A stretch of DNA of 64,000 nucleotides from Candidatus Synoicihabitans palmerolidicus. GTDB taxonomy: Bacteria > Verrucomicrobiota > Verrucomicrobiia > Opitutales > Opitutaceae. The notes beneath the pieces are model-generated. The model did not search any database, was not told where the DNA came from, and was given only the letters and a program-made list of their open reading frames with translations. The DNA is taken from the NCBI GenBank assembly GCA_020809425.1, contig JAGGDC010000004.1, positions 402,103-466,102 on the forward strand, given 5' to 3'. Of this stretch, positions 19,193-29,985 are shown in pieces. The translations under genes were made by a program, and so were the position numbers. Positions within the stretch are counted from its first letter, which is position 1; each line of letters opens with the position of its first letter.

Positions 19193-22100
19193 TTAGAAGT
19201 TTTTGCTGGCACGGGTCTGGATCGACGAGACGGAAGGCGGTTGGATCGGCGTAAGGTTCCCGAGGGCGTCCTTCTTGTTGAGTTTGATATCCAATCCGAG
19301 GGATTGGATTTCCTTGATCAACACGTTGAACGATTCCGGAGTGCCGGCGGTGAGAGTGTTGTCTCCCTTGACGAGAGACTCGTAGATCTTGGTGCGACCC
19401 TGCACGTCATCTGACTTGACCGTGAGAAGCTCCTGCAAGGTGTGCGCCGCGCCATATGCTTCGAGCGCCCACACTTCCATTTCGCCGAAACGCTGACCAC
19501 CGTATTGAGCCTTGCCTCCCAATGGTTGCTGCGTGACGAGCGAGTAAGGACCAACCGCACGAGCGTGAATCTTGTGCGAAACCAAGTGATTCAGCTTCAT
19601 CATGTAAATGTAGCCGACCACCACCTGTTGATCAATTTGTTGACCGGTGCGTCCATCGAAGAGCACTGATTTACCGGAATTCGGCAGACCTGCATCGTTG
19701 AGGTAGTTACGCACCTGCTTCTCGGGAATTCCGTCAAAGACCGGAGTCGCCACCTTGATACCGAGTTTTGAACAAGCCCAACCAAGGTGAGTCTCCAAAA
19801 CCTGCCCCACGTTCATGCGAGAAGGCACGCCCAATGGGTTGAGACAAATCTGGATAGGCGTGCCATCCGGAAGATAAGGCATGTCTTCCTCAGGCACGAT
19901 CTTAGCGACCACACCCTTGTTACCGTGACGACCGGCCATCTTGTCACCAACCTTAAGCTTCTGCTTCGTGGCAACGTAGACTTTGACCTGTTTGATTGCA
20001 CCACTGCCGGCATCATCACCAGATTCGATCCCAGCGACCTTACGTTCGCGGTCTGCTTCCAACTCATCGAATTTCGACTGGAAGGAACCAATGATCTCCA
20101 TGATCTTGATGCGTACCGGAGATGGATCGATCTCAACGTGCTTGGAAACGGCGGCGAGCTTACGTAGAAGCGTCTTGGTGATCTTCCGGTTGGCCGGAAT
20201 GATGATCTCACCAGAGTCACCATTGATGACGTCGAGCGGGATCTTCTCACCTAGCAGAATGTTGGACAGCGACTCGGTCAGCGACTCGCGCAGCCTGTCC
20301 ATCTCAGTCTTGTAACCTTCTTGGATCTGCTTGATCTGACGACAACGATCTGAGGGAGAAAGCTTCTCCTTCTCAAAATCAACCTGACTGGAAACCTTGA
20401 CGTCCATGACAATGCCGGTGGCACCGGATGGGACGACGAGAGAAGTGTCTTTAATGTCGGCCGCTTTCTCACCAAAGATCGCGCGGAGCAGTTTCTCTTC
20501 CGGCGCAAGTTCGGTTTCCGACTTCGGCGTGATCTTACCGACCAAAATATCGCCCGGGTTCACTTCCGCTCCGATGCGAATAACACCGTTGTGGTCGAGG
20601 TTCTTCAGCGCTTCTTCACCCACGTTGGGGATGTCCCGAGTGATTTCCTCCGGCCCCAGCTTGGTGTCACGAGCAGTAACTTCGAACTCCTGAATGTGAA
20701 TCGAAGTAAAGATGTCCTCCTTGAGGACCTTCTCAGAGATCAGAATGGCGTCCTCAAAGTTGTAACCGTTCCAAGGCATGAATGCCACCAGCACGTTACG
20801 TCCGAGTGCCATTTCACCCTTTTGAGTAGAAGGACCATCGGCGATGATGTCACCGACCGCGATAGATTGGCCCTTGTCGACGATGGGTTTCTGATTGAAA
20901 CAAGTGCCCGCATTCGACCGCATGAACTTGCGCAGTTCGTAAACGCGCACGCCATTCTTATGGTCGCTCTTGGGGCTCTTGTCGAAGTTACGCGGCATTT
21001 CACCGTCAGGCGTGATCACGACTCGCTTCGAATCAACCGAAGCAACGATGCCCGCTTCTTCCGCAACCGCGACGATCTTGGAGTCGCGAGCCACGCGTTC
21101 TTCAATACCGGTCCCCACGTAGGGCGACTCGGCCTGAAGCAACGGTACACCTTGGCGCTGCATGTTCGATCCCATGAGTGCGCGATTGGCATCATCGTGC
21201 TCAAGGAACGGAATCATACCGGCCGCGATCGAGATAACCTGCTTGGGCGACACGTCCATGTAGTGAACTTCGGAAGCATCGACCTCGAGGAACTCGCCGT
21301 CTTGCCGCACCGTTACTTTGCCAATGAAGTTGTTTTGATCATCGATCTCGGCGTTGGCCTGAGCAATGATCTTAACTTCTTCTTGGTCGGCGGTCAGGTA
21401 GTCGATCTTGTCGGAGACCTTGCCGTCCGTCACCAGACGATACGGTGTTTCAATAAAACCAAACTCATTGACACGAGCGTAGGTCGAAAGGGAGTTGATC
21501 AAACCGATGTTTGGACCTTCAGGGGTCTCAATCGGACAAATGCGACCGTAATGCGACGGATGAACGTCGCGCACTTCAAAGCCGGCCCGCTCGCGATTCA
21601 AACCACCCGGTCCCAATGCGGAGAGACGACGCTTGTGCGTGACCTCGGCCAGCGGGTTGATTTGGTCCATGAACTGGGAGAGCTGGGAACGCGCGAAGAA
21701 ATCGCGAATGACCGTAGTCAAAGCCTTGGGATTGATCAGCTTTTGCGGAGTGATGGAATCCACGCTTTGGTCATACATCGTCATGCGCTCACGCACGAGA
21801 CGCTCAGTGCGGGCCAAACCTACACGACACTGATTGGCGAGCAACTCGCCGACGGTGCGAACGCGACGGGAACCCAGATGATCGATATCGTCGACCACAC
21901 CCTCCCCCTTTTTCAGGCGAACGAGATACTTGGTCGCCGCAACGACATCGCCAGATTCCAGCGCGCGTTGCTCCAAATCCACGACGAGACCGAGCTTCTG
22001 GTTGACTTTGTAGCGCCCCACCCGACCGAGGTCGTAGCGCTTCGGATCAAAGAAGAGACGTTTGAGCAACGCTTTCGCGTTGGCCGTTGTGGGCTGTTCG

Positions 22101-23041
22101 CCCGGACGCAGGCGCTTGTAAATTTCCTTGAGGGCTTCCTCCTCGTTGCGAGTTGGATCCTTCTTGAGGGCACGGATGATGGCACCTTCGTCCACCGAGG
22201 TATCGATCACACGAATGACCGAAATATCGTGTTTCTCAAATGTGCGAACGATTTGCTTGGTCAATGGCTCAAACGCACGGGCGAGCACGACGCCTTGTTG
22301 GGCATCAATCGCATCTTCGACCAAAACCAGATTCGAAACGTTTTCCAACTCCAGGGCGCTGGTAACACTCAGTTCCTGAATTTCGTAGAAAAGGTTCAGG
22401 ATATCGACATCGCTGGAGTACCCAACCGCACGCAAGAGCATCGTGATGAGGAATTTGCGACGACGACGGCGACGGTCCAAGTAGACGTAGAGCAGATCGT
22501 TATGGTCGAACTGGACCTCCAACCATGTGCCGCGGTCAGGGATGATGCGGAATGAGTGGAGGGGTTTGCCATTGGCATGTGGGGCTACCTCGAAAGCGAT
22601 ACCCGGCGAACGGTGCAATTGGGATACCACCACGCGCTCGGCGCCGTTAATGATGAACGAGCCGCGCTCGGTCACCATGGGCATTTCACCCATGTAAATT
22701 TCCTCATCCTTAATGAAAGCTTCCTCACGCAAACGAAGTTTCACATAAAGAGGGACCGAATACGTGATCCCCTCACGCAAACACTCGATTTCAGAGCTCT
22801 TAGGATCTCCAATGGTGTACGAGACGTATTCAAGCGTCAGACGACCATCGTAGGATTCGATCGGAAAAACTTCCCGGAAAACGGCCTCGAGACCTTGATT
22901 CAAGCGTTGCTTGTCCTGGGTCCCCTTTTGCAGGTAATCAAGGTAGGAGCTGATCTGAAGTTCGATCAGATTCGGCGGCTGGAGCACCTCGCGGAGCTTA
23001 CCGAAGTTAATACGATCGGCTTGGTTTTTGCGGACGGCCAT
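19193..23041 (-). CDS. rpoB: DNA-directed RNA polymerase subunit beta
   Basis: This 1282-residue subunit is intact. The rifampicin-pocket region reads [29 protein letters not shown], the standard sensitive sequence, at about residues 455-485. The catalytic-core segments ([33 protein letters not shown]) and the C-terminal [27 protein letters not shown] clamp region follow. It lies downstream of rplL across a 218-bp gap with an attenuator-like hairpin and upstream of rpoC by 24 bp. No Shine-Dalgarno is evident before the ATG. Confidence 0.98.
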   Translation of the reverse strand: MAVRKNQADRINFGKLREVLQPPNLIELQISSYLDYLQKGTQDKQRLNQGLEAVFREVFPIESYDGRLTLEYVSYTIGDPKSSEIECLREGITYSVPLYVKLRLREEAFIKDEEIYMGEMPMVTERGSFIINGAERVVVSQLHRSPGIAFEVAPHANGKPLHSFRIIPDRGTWLEVQFDHNDLLYVYLDRRRRRRKFLITMLLRAVGYSSDVDILNLFYEIQELSVTSALELENVSNLVLVEDAIDAQQGVVLARAFEPLTKQIVRTFEKHDISVIRVIDTSVDEGAIIRALKKDPTRNEEEALKEIYKRLRPGEQPTTANAKALLKRLFFDPKRYDLGRVGRYKVNQKLGLVVDLEQRALESGDVVAATKYLVRLKKGEGVVDDIDHLGSRRVRTVGELLANQCRVGLARTERLVRERMTMYDQSVDSITPQKLINPKALTTVIRDFFARSQLSQFMDQINPLAEVTHKRRLSALGPGGLNRERAGFEVRDVHPSHYGRICPIETPEGPNIGLINSLSTYARVNEFGFIETPYRLVTDGKVSDKIDYLTADQEEVKIIAQANAEIDDQNNFIGKVTVRQDGEFLEVDASEVHYMDVSPKQVISIAAGMIPFLEHDDANRALMGSNMQRQGVPLLQAESPYVGTGIEERVARDSKIVAVAEEAGIVASVDSKRVVITPDGEMPRNFDKSPKSDHKNGVRVYELRKFMRSNAGTCFNQKPIVDKGQSIAVGDIIADGPSTQKGEMALGRNVLVAFMPWNGYNFEDAILISEKVLKEDIFTSIHIQEFEVTARDTKLGPEEITRDIPNVGEEALKNLDHNGVIRIGAEVNPGDILVGKITPKSETELAPEEKLLRAIFGEKAADIKDTSLVVPSGATGIVMDVKVSSQVDFEKEKLSPSDRCRQIKQIQEGYKTEMDRLRESLTESLSNILLGEKIPLDVINGDSGEIIIPANRKITKTLLRKLAAVSKHVEIDPSPVRIKIMEIIGSFQSKFDELEADRERKVAGIESGDDAGSGAIKQVKVYVATKQKLKVGDKMAGRHGNKGVVAKIVPEEDMPYLPDGTPIQICLNPLGVPSRMNVGQVLETHLGWACSKLGIKVATPVFDGIPEKQVRNYLNDAGLPNSGKSVLFDGRTGQQIDQQVVVGYIYMMKLNHLVSHKIHARAVGPYSLVTQQPLGGKAQYGGQRFGEMEVWALEAYGAAHTLQELLTVKSDDVQGRTKIYESLVKGDNTLTAGTPESFNVLIKEIQSLGLDIKLNKKDALGNLTPIQPPSVSSIQTRASKNF

Positions 23042-23178
23042 GGATGTTCCCGGTTATTGGATGATGAAAAAGCGTGGGGACAGCGAATTAGGCGCTGGCC
23101 TGTGAGATCGCTATACCGTCCCGGCGACGGATAAACGTGCTCAAAACTGACCGTAAAAAGAACGGAACGAGAAAAGGC

Positions 23179-23210
23179 AAAAGACAGGCCGCGTGATGAC
23201 ACGGCCTGTC
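23179..23210 (-). promoter_or_regulatory. Attenuator-like hairpin between rplL and rpoB
   Basis: On the minus strand a perfect 9-bp stem (GACAGGCCG / CGGCCTGTC, 23183-23210) with a 10-nt loop is followed by TTTT (23179-23182) and a further T-rich stretch. It resembles a weak intrinsic terminator. In other bacteria a partial terminator between rplL and rpoB sets the ratio of ribosomal protein to polymerase; the same role is inferred from position. Confidence 0.65.
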
Positions 23211-23259
23211 CTGAAATAAACGGACAATTTTCGTCGGATTGAGACAAGTGGGCAGGGCC

Positions 23260-23646
23260 TTACTTGAGCTCGACCTTGGCGCCAGCGGCCTCGAGCTTCT
23301 TCTTGGTCTCTTCGGCGTCCTCTTTGGAAACACCTTCTTTGACGGGCTTGGGAGCACCCTCGACGAGATCCTTGGCTTCTTTCAAGCCGAGACCCGTGAT
23401 GGCGCGAACTTCCTTAATGGAAGCAATCTTGTTGGCACCAGCGGATACGAAGATGACGTCGAATTCGGTTTGCTCTTCAACCACAGCAGCAGCGGCGGCG
23501 GGAGCGGCGGGAGCGGCGGCTACAGCCACCGGAGCGGCGGCGGAAACGCCCCACTTCCCTTCGAGTTCTTTGACGAGGCCTGCGATTTCGAGAACCGATT
23601 GGCCGGATAGCCAGTCAATGACTTGGTCTTTGTTGATGTCGCTCAT
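23260..23646 (-). CDS. rplL: 50S ribosomal protein L7/L12
   Basis: This 128-residue stalk protein recruits translation GTPases. It has the N-terminal dimerisation part ([26 protein letters not shown]), an alanine-rich hinge with repeated [14 protein letters not shown] sequence, and the conserved C-terminal factor-binding domain ([36 protein letters not shown]). A good Shine-Dalgarno (AGGAG, 9 bp upstream of the ATG) supports the start. It follows rplJ across a 167-bp gap. Confidence 0.97.
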   Translation of the reverse strand: MSDINKDQVIDWLSGQSVLEIAGLVKELEGKWGVSAAAPVAVAAAPAAPAAAAAVVEEQTEFDVIFVSAGANKIASIKEVRAITGLGLKEAKDLVEGAPKPVKEGVSKEDAEETKKKLEAAGAKVELK

Positions 23647-23747
23647 GATGTATATCTCCTGCTTCCGAATAGCGGCTTCGAACCTGAAGCGCGTTTAAGA
23701 GACGTATCTCCTAGCCAGATGCTGTTGATTATTTGGACTTTCATCAC

Positions 23748-23773
23748 GCAGATCTGATCGAAATCAAATCTGC
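23748..23773 (-). promoter_or_regulatory. Stable UUCG hairpin between rplJ and rplL
   Basis: On the minus strand GCAGATTTGAT and ATCAGATCTGC pair over 11 bp (one G-U) around a TTCG loop. No T-run follows, so it is not an intrinsic terminator. It may be an mRNA stability or processing element that favours the higher expression needed for L7/L12; that role is inferred. Confidence 0.5.
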
Positions 23774-23813
23774 TGACAGAAAATATTGGATTAAAATTGT
23801 GGGGGGGAACAGT

Positions 23814-24335
23814 TTATTCTTCGCCACTCTCGGCGCGAACCTTGGCCTGCAGCACATTGGCGAGGCTTTGAGCAGGTGCGTTGAGCAAACGAACAAACAT
23901 GGTGCCGGGTTGATTGAGCAATCCAAGGAGTTGACCGCGCAAGGCGTCTAGCGATGGCAACTCCGCGAGTGTTTTGACATCATCGGAAGTGATGAGTTTG
24001 TCGCCTAGGATGGCGGACTTCACTTCAACCTTTTGCTTCTCCTTGATGAAGGCAGTAATCGTCTTCGCCGCTCCGGGGGAATTACTTCCACCCACGATGA
24101 TGGCGGTCGGACCGCCCAAAGAATCATCGATCTCGGGCAACCCCAACGCTTTAGCGGCAACCTTCAAGGAACTGTTCTTCACCACGTGGAATTCGGCACC
24201 GTCTTCCGCGAGCTTTTCGCGCAATTCGGCCGTTTCCGCCACGGTGATACCAGTGTAGTTGGTAAGGATGACGTAGTCGGACTTCTTGAGGTGGTTCGAG
24301 ACCTCCTCGATCAGGTATTTCTTCTCTACTCTCAT
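23814..24335 (-). CDS. rplJ: 50S ribosomal protein L10
   Basis: This 173-residue protein anchors the L7/L12 stalk to the ribosome. It begins MRVEKKYLIEEVSNHLKKSD with the typical region IVLTNYTGITVAETAELREKL and ends in the L12-binding helix (GQLLGLLNQPGTMFVRLLNAPAQSLANVLQAK). It is 9 bp downstream of rplA. No L10 leader autoregulatory site could be recognised in so short a gap. Confidence 0.96.
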   Translation of the reverse strand: MRVEKKYLIEEVSNHLKKSDYVILTNYTGITVAETAELREKLAEDGAEFHVVKNSSLKVAAKALGLPEIDDSLGGPTAIIVGGSNSPGAAKTITAFIKEKQKVEVKSAILGDKLITSDDVKTLAELPSLDALRGQLLGLLNQPGTMFVRLLNAPAQSLANVLQAKVRAESGEE

Positions 24336-24344
24336 GACCGTTCC

Positions 24345-25037
24345 TTAAAATTGGTTGTATTCAGTGCTGGCAATGCGAACGCCTGGGCTCATGGAAGCCG
24401 ATAGGGAGACGTTCTTGATGTAAGTACCCTTAAGCACCGCAGGGCGAACTTTGCCAATGGCTTCGATAATCGCCGCTGCGTTTCCCACAATCTGCTCACT
24501 GGAAAAAGAGCGCTTCCCGATGCCGACGCCAATGTTGGCCGACTTGTCCATCTTGAACTCCACCCGACCGGCTTTAACCGCCTTGATCGCTCCAGCGGTG
24601 TCGTCGGTTACCGTTCCGCTCTTCGGGTTGGGCATCAATCCCTTGGGTCCGAGCACCCGGGCAATGGTGCGAACGGACTTCATGGCGTCCGGGGTCGCAA
24701 TCGCCACGTCAAAGTCGAGCCAGCCTTCTTTCACCTTGGCCATCATGTCTTCGAGTCCGGCATGGTCAGCTCCAGCTGCAATCGCGGCATCGGCATCAGC
24801 GGTAAAGACGAGCACTTTGACTTTCTTACCAGAGCCGTGCGGCAATGGAGTGGTGCCGCGCACCATTTGGTCGCCTTGAGTCGGATCGACGGTCAAGCGG
24901 AAGGATAGTTCTACGGTCTCGTCGAACTTGGGCTTGGGGAATTTAGCCAAAACCTCTACGGCGGCGGCCAAAGCATACTCCTGCTTCAAGTCGGAACTCG
25001 AAGCGGCAGAGCGGTATCGTTTACTGTGTTTTTCCAT
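24345..25037 (-). CDS. rplA: 50S ribosomal protein L1
   Basis: The start is set at the ATG at 25037, preceded by AAGGAG at optimal spacing, rather than 30 bp upstream. This gives 230 residues (MEKHSKRYRSAASSSDLKQE...), the usual L1 size. The conserved GVGIGKRSFSSEQIVGNA and VLGPKGLMPNPKSGTVT boxes are present. L1 forms the mobile stalk at the E site and in other bacteria represses its own operon. It is preceded by rplK with an 80-bp gap. Confidence 0.96.
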   Translation of the reverse strand: MEKHSKRYRSAASSSDLKQEYALAAAVEVLAKFPKPKFDETVELSFRLTVDPTQGDQMVRGTTPLPHGSGKKVKVLVFTADADAAIAAGADHAGLEDMMAKVKEGWLDFDVAIATPDAMKSVRTIARVLGPKGLMPNPKSGTVTDDTAGAIKAVKAGRVEFKMDKSANIGVGIGKRSFSSEQIVGNAAAIIEAIGKVRPAVLKGTYIKNVSLSASMSPGVRIASTEYNQF

Positions 25038-25117
25038 TGATGACTCCTTGCGGTGCACGTGTTCCAAAGAGGAACTCCCGCGTTGAGTTACGGTTTTAGG
25101 TGAAAACTGCGAAAGGG

Positions 25118-25543
25118 TTAGTCGACAACTTCAAGACCCATATTACGGGCCGTGCCTGCGATAATTTTGACCGCGGCATCCACGTCCTTGGTGTTGAGAT
25201 CCTTTTTCTTGATCTCGACGATCTCCTCGAGCTGCTTGCGCGTCACTTTGCCAACCTTGTCCAAATTAGGTTTGGCCGAGCCTGAAGCGATATTCGCAGC
25301 CTTCTTCAACAAGACCGCCGCCGGTGGCGACTTGAGGATAAACGTGAATGACTTGTCGGTGAAAACCGTGATGACCACCGGCAAAATCATACCGTTTTGG
25401 TCTTTGGTCTTCGCGTTAAACTCCTTACAGAACGCCATAATATTGACGCCATGGGCACCGAGAGCGGGACCTACGGGAGGAGACGGATTTGCCGCCCCAG
25501 CGGGAAGCTGGAGACGAATGTAGCCTTGGATCTTCTTAGCCAT
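25118..25543 (-). CDS. rplK: 50S ribosomal protein L11
   Basis: This 141-residue protein has the L11 signature: [20 protein letters not shown], the proline-rich segment [24 protein letters not shown], and the C-terminal 23S rRNA-binding domain ([31 protein letters not shown]). It forms the GTPase-associated centre and is needed for the RelA-type stringent response. It lies 78 bp after nusG. Intact. Confidence 0.97.
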   Translation of the reverse strand: MAKKIQGYIRLQLPAGAANPSPPVGPALGAHGVNIMAFCKEFNAKTKDQNGMILPVVITVFTDKSFTFILKSPPAAVLLKKAANIASGSAKPNLDKVGKVTRKQLEEIVEIKKKDLNTKDVDAAVKIIAGTARNMGLEVVD

Positions 25544-25621
25544 GGAGAGAAATGAATTGGCGGGTGTTTAGTACCGTAGGTGGGACTTGCTGAACGTCGG
25601 CGGTGAGAAAGAGGCGTCGCG

Positions 25622-26233
25622 TCACTCGGTGATGCGTTCCACCTGCCAGTATTCGAGCTCGACCGGAGTGAACCGACCGAAAATTGAAACAGAAATTATA
25701 AGTTTTCCGCGATCAGGATCGATCTCGTCGATCCGACCCGTGAGGTTGGCAAAAGCGCCATCAATGATCTTGACGTTCTCACCGATTTCGTAAGCAATTT
25801 TCGGCACTTCTTTACCGTTGGCGGCCTCGATCCGGGCTCGAATTTCATCAACTTCCGACTGACGCAAACTGGCAGGATTTTCTCCCCCCACGAAACCGAT
25901 CACCCCGGAAGTCTCCTTCACAAAGTACCACGGACGATTGATGAGTTTTTTGTCCTCACCATAGAGGCGCATATTGATGAAAACGTAACCCGAATAGAGC
26001 TTACGTGTCTTTGTGCTCTTCTTGCCGTTCTTAACCTCCGACACAATTTCGGTCGGCAAGAGCACTTCAAAGATTTGGTCGTCGAGTTCCTCGGCCTTTT
26101 TGAACTTCTCGATGTACTTTTTCACCTTCCCCTCTTGCCCGGAGAGAGTGTGCAGCGCGAACCACTGGTTACATACCGGCGGAGTGGCAGCGGAATCGGT
26201 TTCGGGGTCGGACATAGTGTTCAGCTTACTCAC
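25622..26233 (-). CDS. nusG: Transcription termination/antitermination factor NusG
   Basis: This 203-residue protein has an acidic N-terminal extension before the conserved WFALHTLSGQEGKVKKYIEK of the NGN domain, which binds the beta' clamp, and a C-terminal KOW domain (EIGENVKIIDGAFANLTGRIDEI) that contacts S10 or Rho. The central SGYVFINMRL motif is conserved. It overlaps the secE stop by 4 bp (ATGA type), indicating translational coupling. Confidence 0.96.
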   Translation of the reverse strand: MSKLNTMSDPETDSAATPPVCNQWFALHTLSGQEGKVKKYIEKFKKAEELDDQIFEVLLPTEIVSEVKNGKKSTKTRKLYSGYVFINMRLYGEDKKLINRPWYFVKETSGVIGFVGGENPASLRQSEVDEIRARIEAANGKEVPKIAYEIGENVKIIDGAFANLTGRIDEIDPDRGKLIISVSIFGRFTPVELEYWQVERITE

Positions 26234-26424
26234 GAGGTGAGTAGCTCGACGACTTGATACAGCGCAAAATCGCTGATGCTGGTGAAAACTCCAAGTATCA
26301 CCGCGGCAATAATGACCACAATGGTCGAATCACGTAATTCGGTGCGAGTGGGCCAAGAGGCTTTTTGAAGCTCTCCGACCATTTCTCCGAAAAAGATACG
26401 AGTGCTGCGGAACGGGTTTTTCAT
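26230..26424 (-). CDS. secE: Protein translocase subunit SecE
   Basis: This 64-residue single-span membrane protein stabilises SecY in the Sec translocon. It has the short bacterial form: the amphipathic helix FFGEMVGELQKASWPTRTEL with the characteristic WPTR motif, then one transmembrane segment (IVVIIAAVILGVFTSISDFA). It lies just after tRNA-Trp and before nusG, the canonical position. Confidence 0.95.
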   Translation of the reverse strand: MKNPFRSTRIFFGEMVGELQKASWPTRTELRDSTIVVIIAAVILGVFTSISDFALYQVVELLTS

Positions 26425-26434
26425 CAGGGGAAAG

Positions 26435-26510
26435 TGGCAGGCGCGGAGGGAATCGAACCCCCAACCGACGGTTTTGGAGACCGCTACTCTACCAATTGAG
26501 CTACACGCCT
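26435..26510 (-). tRNA. tRNA-Trp (anticodon CCA)
   Basis: On the minus strand a full cloverleaf is seen: acceptor AGGCGTG / CGCGCCT, D-arm TAGCTCAATTGGTAGAG, anticodon arm GCGGT-CTCCAAA-ACCGT with anticodon CCA, and T-arm GTTCGATTC. The discriminator G and an encoded CCA end complete 76 nt. It lies between tuf and secE, a common bacterial arrangement. Confidence 0.96.
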
Positions 26511-26539
26511 ATGGGTTTGATTATTCTTTAGACGACGCA

Positions 26540-26566
26540 GCCGAGACCCCTTTGCGAGGCCTCGGC
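26540..26566 (-). other. Hairpin downstream of tuf
   Basis: On minus, GCCGAGGCC and GGTCTCGGC form an imperfect 8-9-bp stem about 25 bp past the tuf stop, just ahead of tRNA-Trp. No T-run follows, so termination is doubtful; it could be an mRNA end or processing structure separating tuf from the tRNA. Confidence 0.4.
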
Positions 26567-26590
26567 GGTCGGTAAAACGACTAGAACAGT

Positions 26591-27781
<1,191 letters not shown>

Positions 27782-27839
27782 TTGGGTTGGAGACGATTGT
27801 TTTTTTGTAGGAGGAAGATTGCTTGCGACTTCGTCGACG

Positions 27840-27915
27840 TGGAGCCCAGAGCCGGACTCGAACCGGTGACCTCGTCCTTACCAAGGACGTGCTCTACCAA
27901 CTGAGCTATCTAGGC
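27840..27915 (-). tRNA. tRNA-Thr (anticodon GGT)
   Basis: On minus: acceptor GCCTAGA / TCTGGGC (one G-U), D-arm TAGCTCAGTTGGTAGAG, anticodon arm CGTCC-TTGGTAA-GGACG with anticodon GGT, T-arm GGTTCGAGTCC and an encoded CCA end, 76 nt in all. It heads the tuf-secE-nusG-rpl-rpoBC unit. A TTGACG hexamer occurs upstream (near 27977), but I cannot pair it with a convincing -10. Confidence 0.96.
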
Positions 27916-28009
27916 GATACGTAACTCCGTCAAAAGACGAGAACAGAGTGCCGACCGTGGAGAGCGCTAAAATCACCGTCAACTGCAATTTTTAATACTA
28001 ATCTAAGTT

Positions 28010-28765
28010 TCACGGCCCGAGCAATATACGATAAATTCCAGGCCTCAAATGCGCTCCCAACCGTAAAGATCCGAGAAGTTGCGATACGTTTTCCAAATCC
28101 GCAACGCCTTCTCCGAGGCTATCGAGGTTATTTATCACCGGCGGAGCGCTCCAAAACCCTGAATTTTCTATCATCATGAGCAGCTCTATCGGTTGTTCCA
28201 ACCCAACGTCCGTTGATCGCTCCGTTAGCTCGAACGACTGAATCAGCGTTCCAGACTCTATCGCTCGAACTTCCAACCATCCAGTTCTGCTGGGTAAGGC
28301 CTCTCCGGTATGATCCGCCCTGGCCAGCTCATCGAACGTAAGTGGATGCTCTAATGCATCGAGCGCACGCAACAAATCCTCGGGGACCGCGACTACATCA
28401 GGAACATCGAGTCGGTTATTCTCAAGTGGGTAGATCAATTTGGGCTCAATCGAGCGAAACGACGTCCCTGACGATCTCTCCGAAGTCATCATCGTATCAA
28501 CCTGCCCACTGTTGAACGGAGTCGGGAGAAACAACGGCGTTGGATCATTGAACAGCAGATCTGCTCTCAACTGATCGTCTTCGCCTCCCTCTTCCGGCAT
28601 CGTTCCCAATGAGACTGCTTCCGTCGCGGAAGACCCATTCTGCACTGTCCGATTCAACGTAATCGATTCAACCGGTCTCTCGATCATTAGTAATACCCCG
28701 AGGACACCCGCCCCCGCTAGCGTGCTTACCCACCACCACGGGAATGGTTTTTCTTCTCGACTCAT
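28010..28765 (-). CDS. Membrane-anchored periplasmic protein of unknown function (ExbBD partner?)
   Basis: This 251-residue protein is not recognised by sequence. It has a positively charged start (MSREEKPFPWWW), one transmembrane helix (VSTLAGAGVLGVLLMI) and a soluble, acidic remainder rich in loops, ending LRLGAHLRPGIYRILLGP. The topology is like TonB (cytoplasmic stub, single span, periplasmic domain) and it is last in an exbB-exbD operon, 5 bp after exbD. However, no Pro-rich spacer or TonB C-terminal signature (YP..A) is visible. It could be a lineage-specific TonB-like transducer or an unrelated envelope protein. Confidence 0.6.
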   Translation of the reverse strand: MSREEKPFPWWWVSTLAGAGVLGVLLMIERPVESITLNRTVQNGSSATEAVSLGTMPEEGGEDDQLRADLLFNDPTPLFLPTPFNSGQVDTMMTSERSSGTSFRSIEPKLIYPLENNRLDVPDVVAVPEDLLRALDALEHPLTFDELARADHTGEALPSRTGWLEVRAIESGTLIQSFELTERSTDVGLEQPIELLMMIENSGFWSAPPVINNLDSLGEGVADLENVSQLLGSLRLGAHLRPGIYRILLGP

Positions 28766-28770
28766 CGCCG

Positions 28771-29238
28771 TTAACGAGAATCTCCCGTTCCTTGGGCATC
28801 GCGGCTCTCCAAGGCCAGCTGCACCCCTGAAAACCCCGCGCGTTTAGCTAGATCATTCAGCCGCATTAAATCCTGCGCCGAAACTTTGGAATCCGCCCTC
28901 ACCAACAATCGGGCCTCTCCTTCGTTTCCCCGCGCAACTTGGGTGGGCAGCCAAATCGCCAGTTCAGCGAAATTCATCCGACCCACGTCGGTAAACACCA
29001 TATCTGATCCCAATACACTGATCACCGCGGTCGTCGCAATCGCGGTCGATCTCGCACCACTGGAATGAACCAACTTGAAATCAGATCGCTCGATCGCGAT
29101 CCCTGGAGACAAAATAAACCGGGAGCCGAACAACCCAAAAAACAGTCCGAGCAAGACTACATTGGTATAAAACAACCCATCCATTGGCCAGGGAGGCGTC
29201 CTCAATTTAGATGCAAGATCGAGCGGCCGAGTAATCAC
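28771..29238 (-). CDS. exbD: ExbD/TolR-family biopolymer transport protein
   Basis: The start is proposed at the GTG at 29238, one base after the exbB stop; upstream in-frame codons overlap exbB and look unconserved. The 155-residue product has one transmembrane segment (LFYTNVVLLGLFFGLFGSRF) and a periplasmic ExbD domain ending with VRADSKVSAQDLMRLNDLAKRAG, the usual proton-channel partner layout. The LDL..LLLIFF-type Asp in the membrane helix is not obvious (D appears just before it in PMDG), so activity as a canonical ExbD is uncertain. Confidence 0.72.
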   Translation of the reverse strand: MITRPLDLASKLRTPPWPMDGLFYTNVVLLGLFFGLFGSRFILSPGIAIERSDFKLVHSSGARSTAIATTAVISVLGSDMVFTDVGRMNFAELAIWLPTQVARGNEGEARLLVRADSKVSAQDLMRLNDLAKRAGFSGVQLALESRDAQGTGDSR

Positions 29239-29239
29239 T

Positions 29240-29950
29240 TTACCGTATATTCGAAGTTCCGCTCGAAGAATCCCATGGAGCTGGAGGGGCCTCGTTTGCC
29301 TTGTCCGAGCCATCCGCGTCTTCCATCCGGTAGTCGACTTGAAGGTAACGCATGATCTCATTCCCCGCCCACTCCACATCTCGCACAATCGCCCGCACGC
29401 GTCCGCTCAAAAAGTGATACGCCAAATGCGACGGAATCGCGATAATCAGGCTTCCGATCGTAACTAGCAAGGCCTGCCACATTCCATCGGCCAACGCCGA
29501 CGCCGTGGCATACTCCGCCCCCCCCGACATGAAGGCATAAAAGGTCGTGGCCATGCCCAATACCGTGCCAAGTAAGCCGACCAATGGAGCCACCTGGGCG
29601 ATCGCCGCAATTAAACCCAATCGGCGTTCAAGCGCAGGGATCTCGACCACGCCGGCTTCCTGAACCGCGAACCTCATTTTGACTGCATCGTCATGCACGT
29701 GCAATAGCGAAGCCTTTACCACCGCCGCGACCGGACCTGGCGTTTCCTCACACACGGTCAACGCTTCCAACACTCGCCGCTTCGCCAAGATGTTCTTAAT
29801 CCCGTCCACAAAGGACGTCGATTTGATCTGGCCGCGATGCAAGAAAAGCGTGCGTTCCGTAAATAATACCACCCCGGCCACCGCCATGATGAGCAATACG
29901 ATCATCATCGGACCTCCGTGTGCCAGCAGACTGAATTCAAAATCGGCCAT
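29240..29950 (-). CDS. exbB: ExbB/TolQ/MotA-family proton channel protein
   Basis: This 236-residue inner-membrane protein has three predicted spans: MMIVLLIMAVAGVVLFTERT near the N terminus, then IAAIAQVAPLVGLLGTVLGM and MWQALLVTIGSLIIAIPSHL. The GLLGTVLGM motif is the family hallmark. With ExbD it converts proton-motive force into movement of TonB- or Tol-type transducers. It stands second in an operon after the TPR protein, with exbD beginning at its stop. Intact. Confidence 0.88.
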   Translation of the reverse strand: MADFEFSLLAHGGPMMIVLLIMAVAGVVLFTERTLFLHRGQIKSTSFVDGIKNILAKRRVLEALTVCEETPGPVAAVVKASLLHVHDDAVKMRFAVQEAGVVEIPALERRLGLIAAIAQVAPLVGLLGTVLGMATTFYAFMSGGAEYATASALADGMWQALLVTIGSLIIAIPSHLAYHFLSGRVRAIVRDVEWAGNEIMRYLQVDYRMEDADGSDKANEAPPAPWDSSSGTSNIR

Positions 29951-29985
29951 GAGTTCTTCTTATAGAGTGACTTGATCACTGTCCG

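Noticed and set aside
20591..22555. Long plus-strand open frame (654 codons) opposite rpoB
   Set aside because: It is antisense to the clearly conserved rpoB; its length follows from codon bias and the product shows no recognisable motif.
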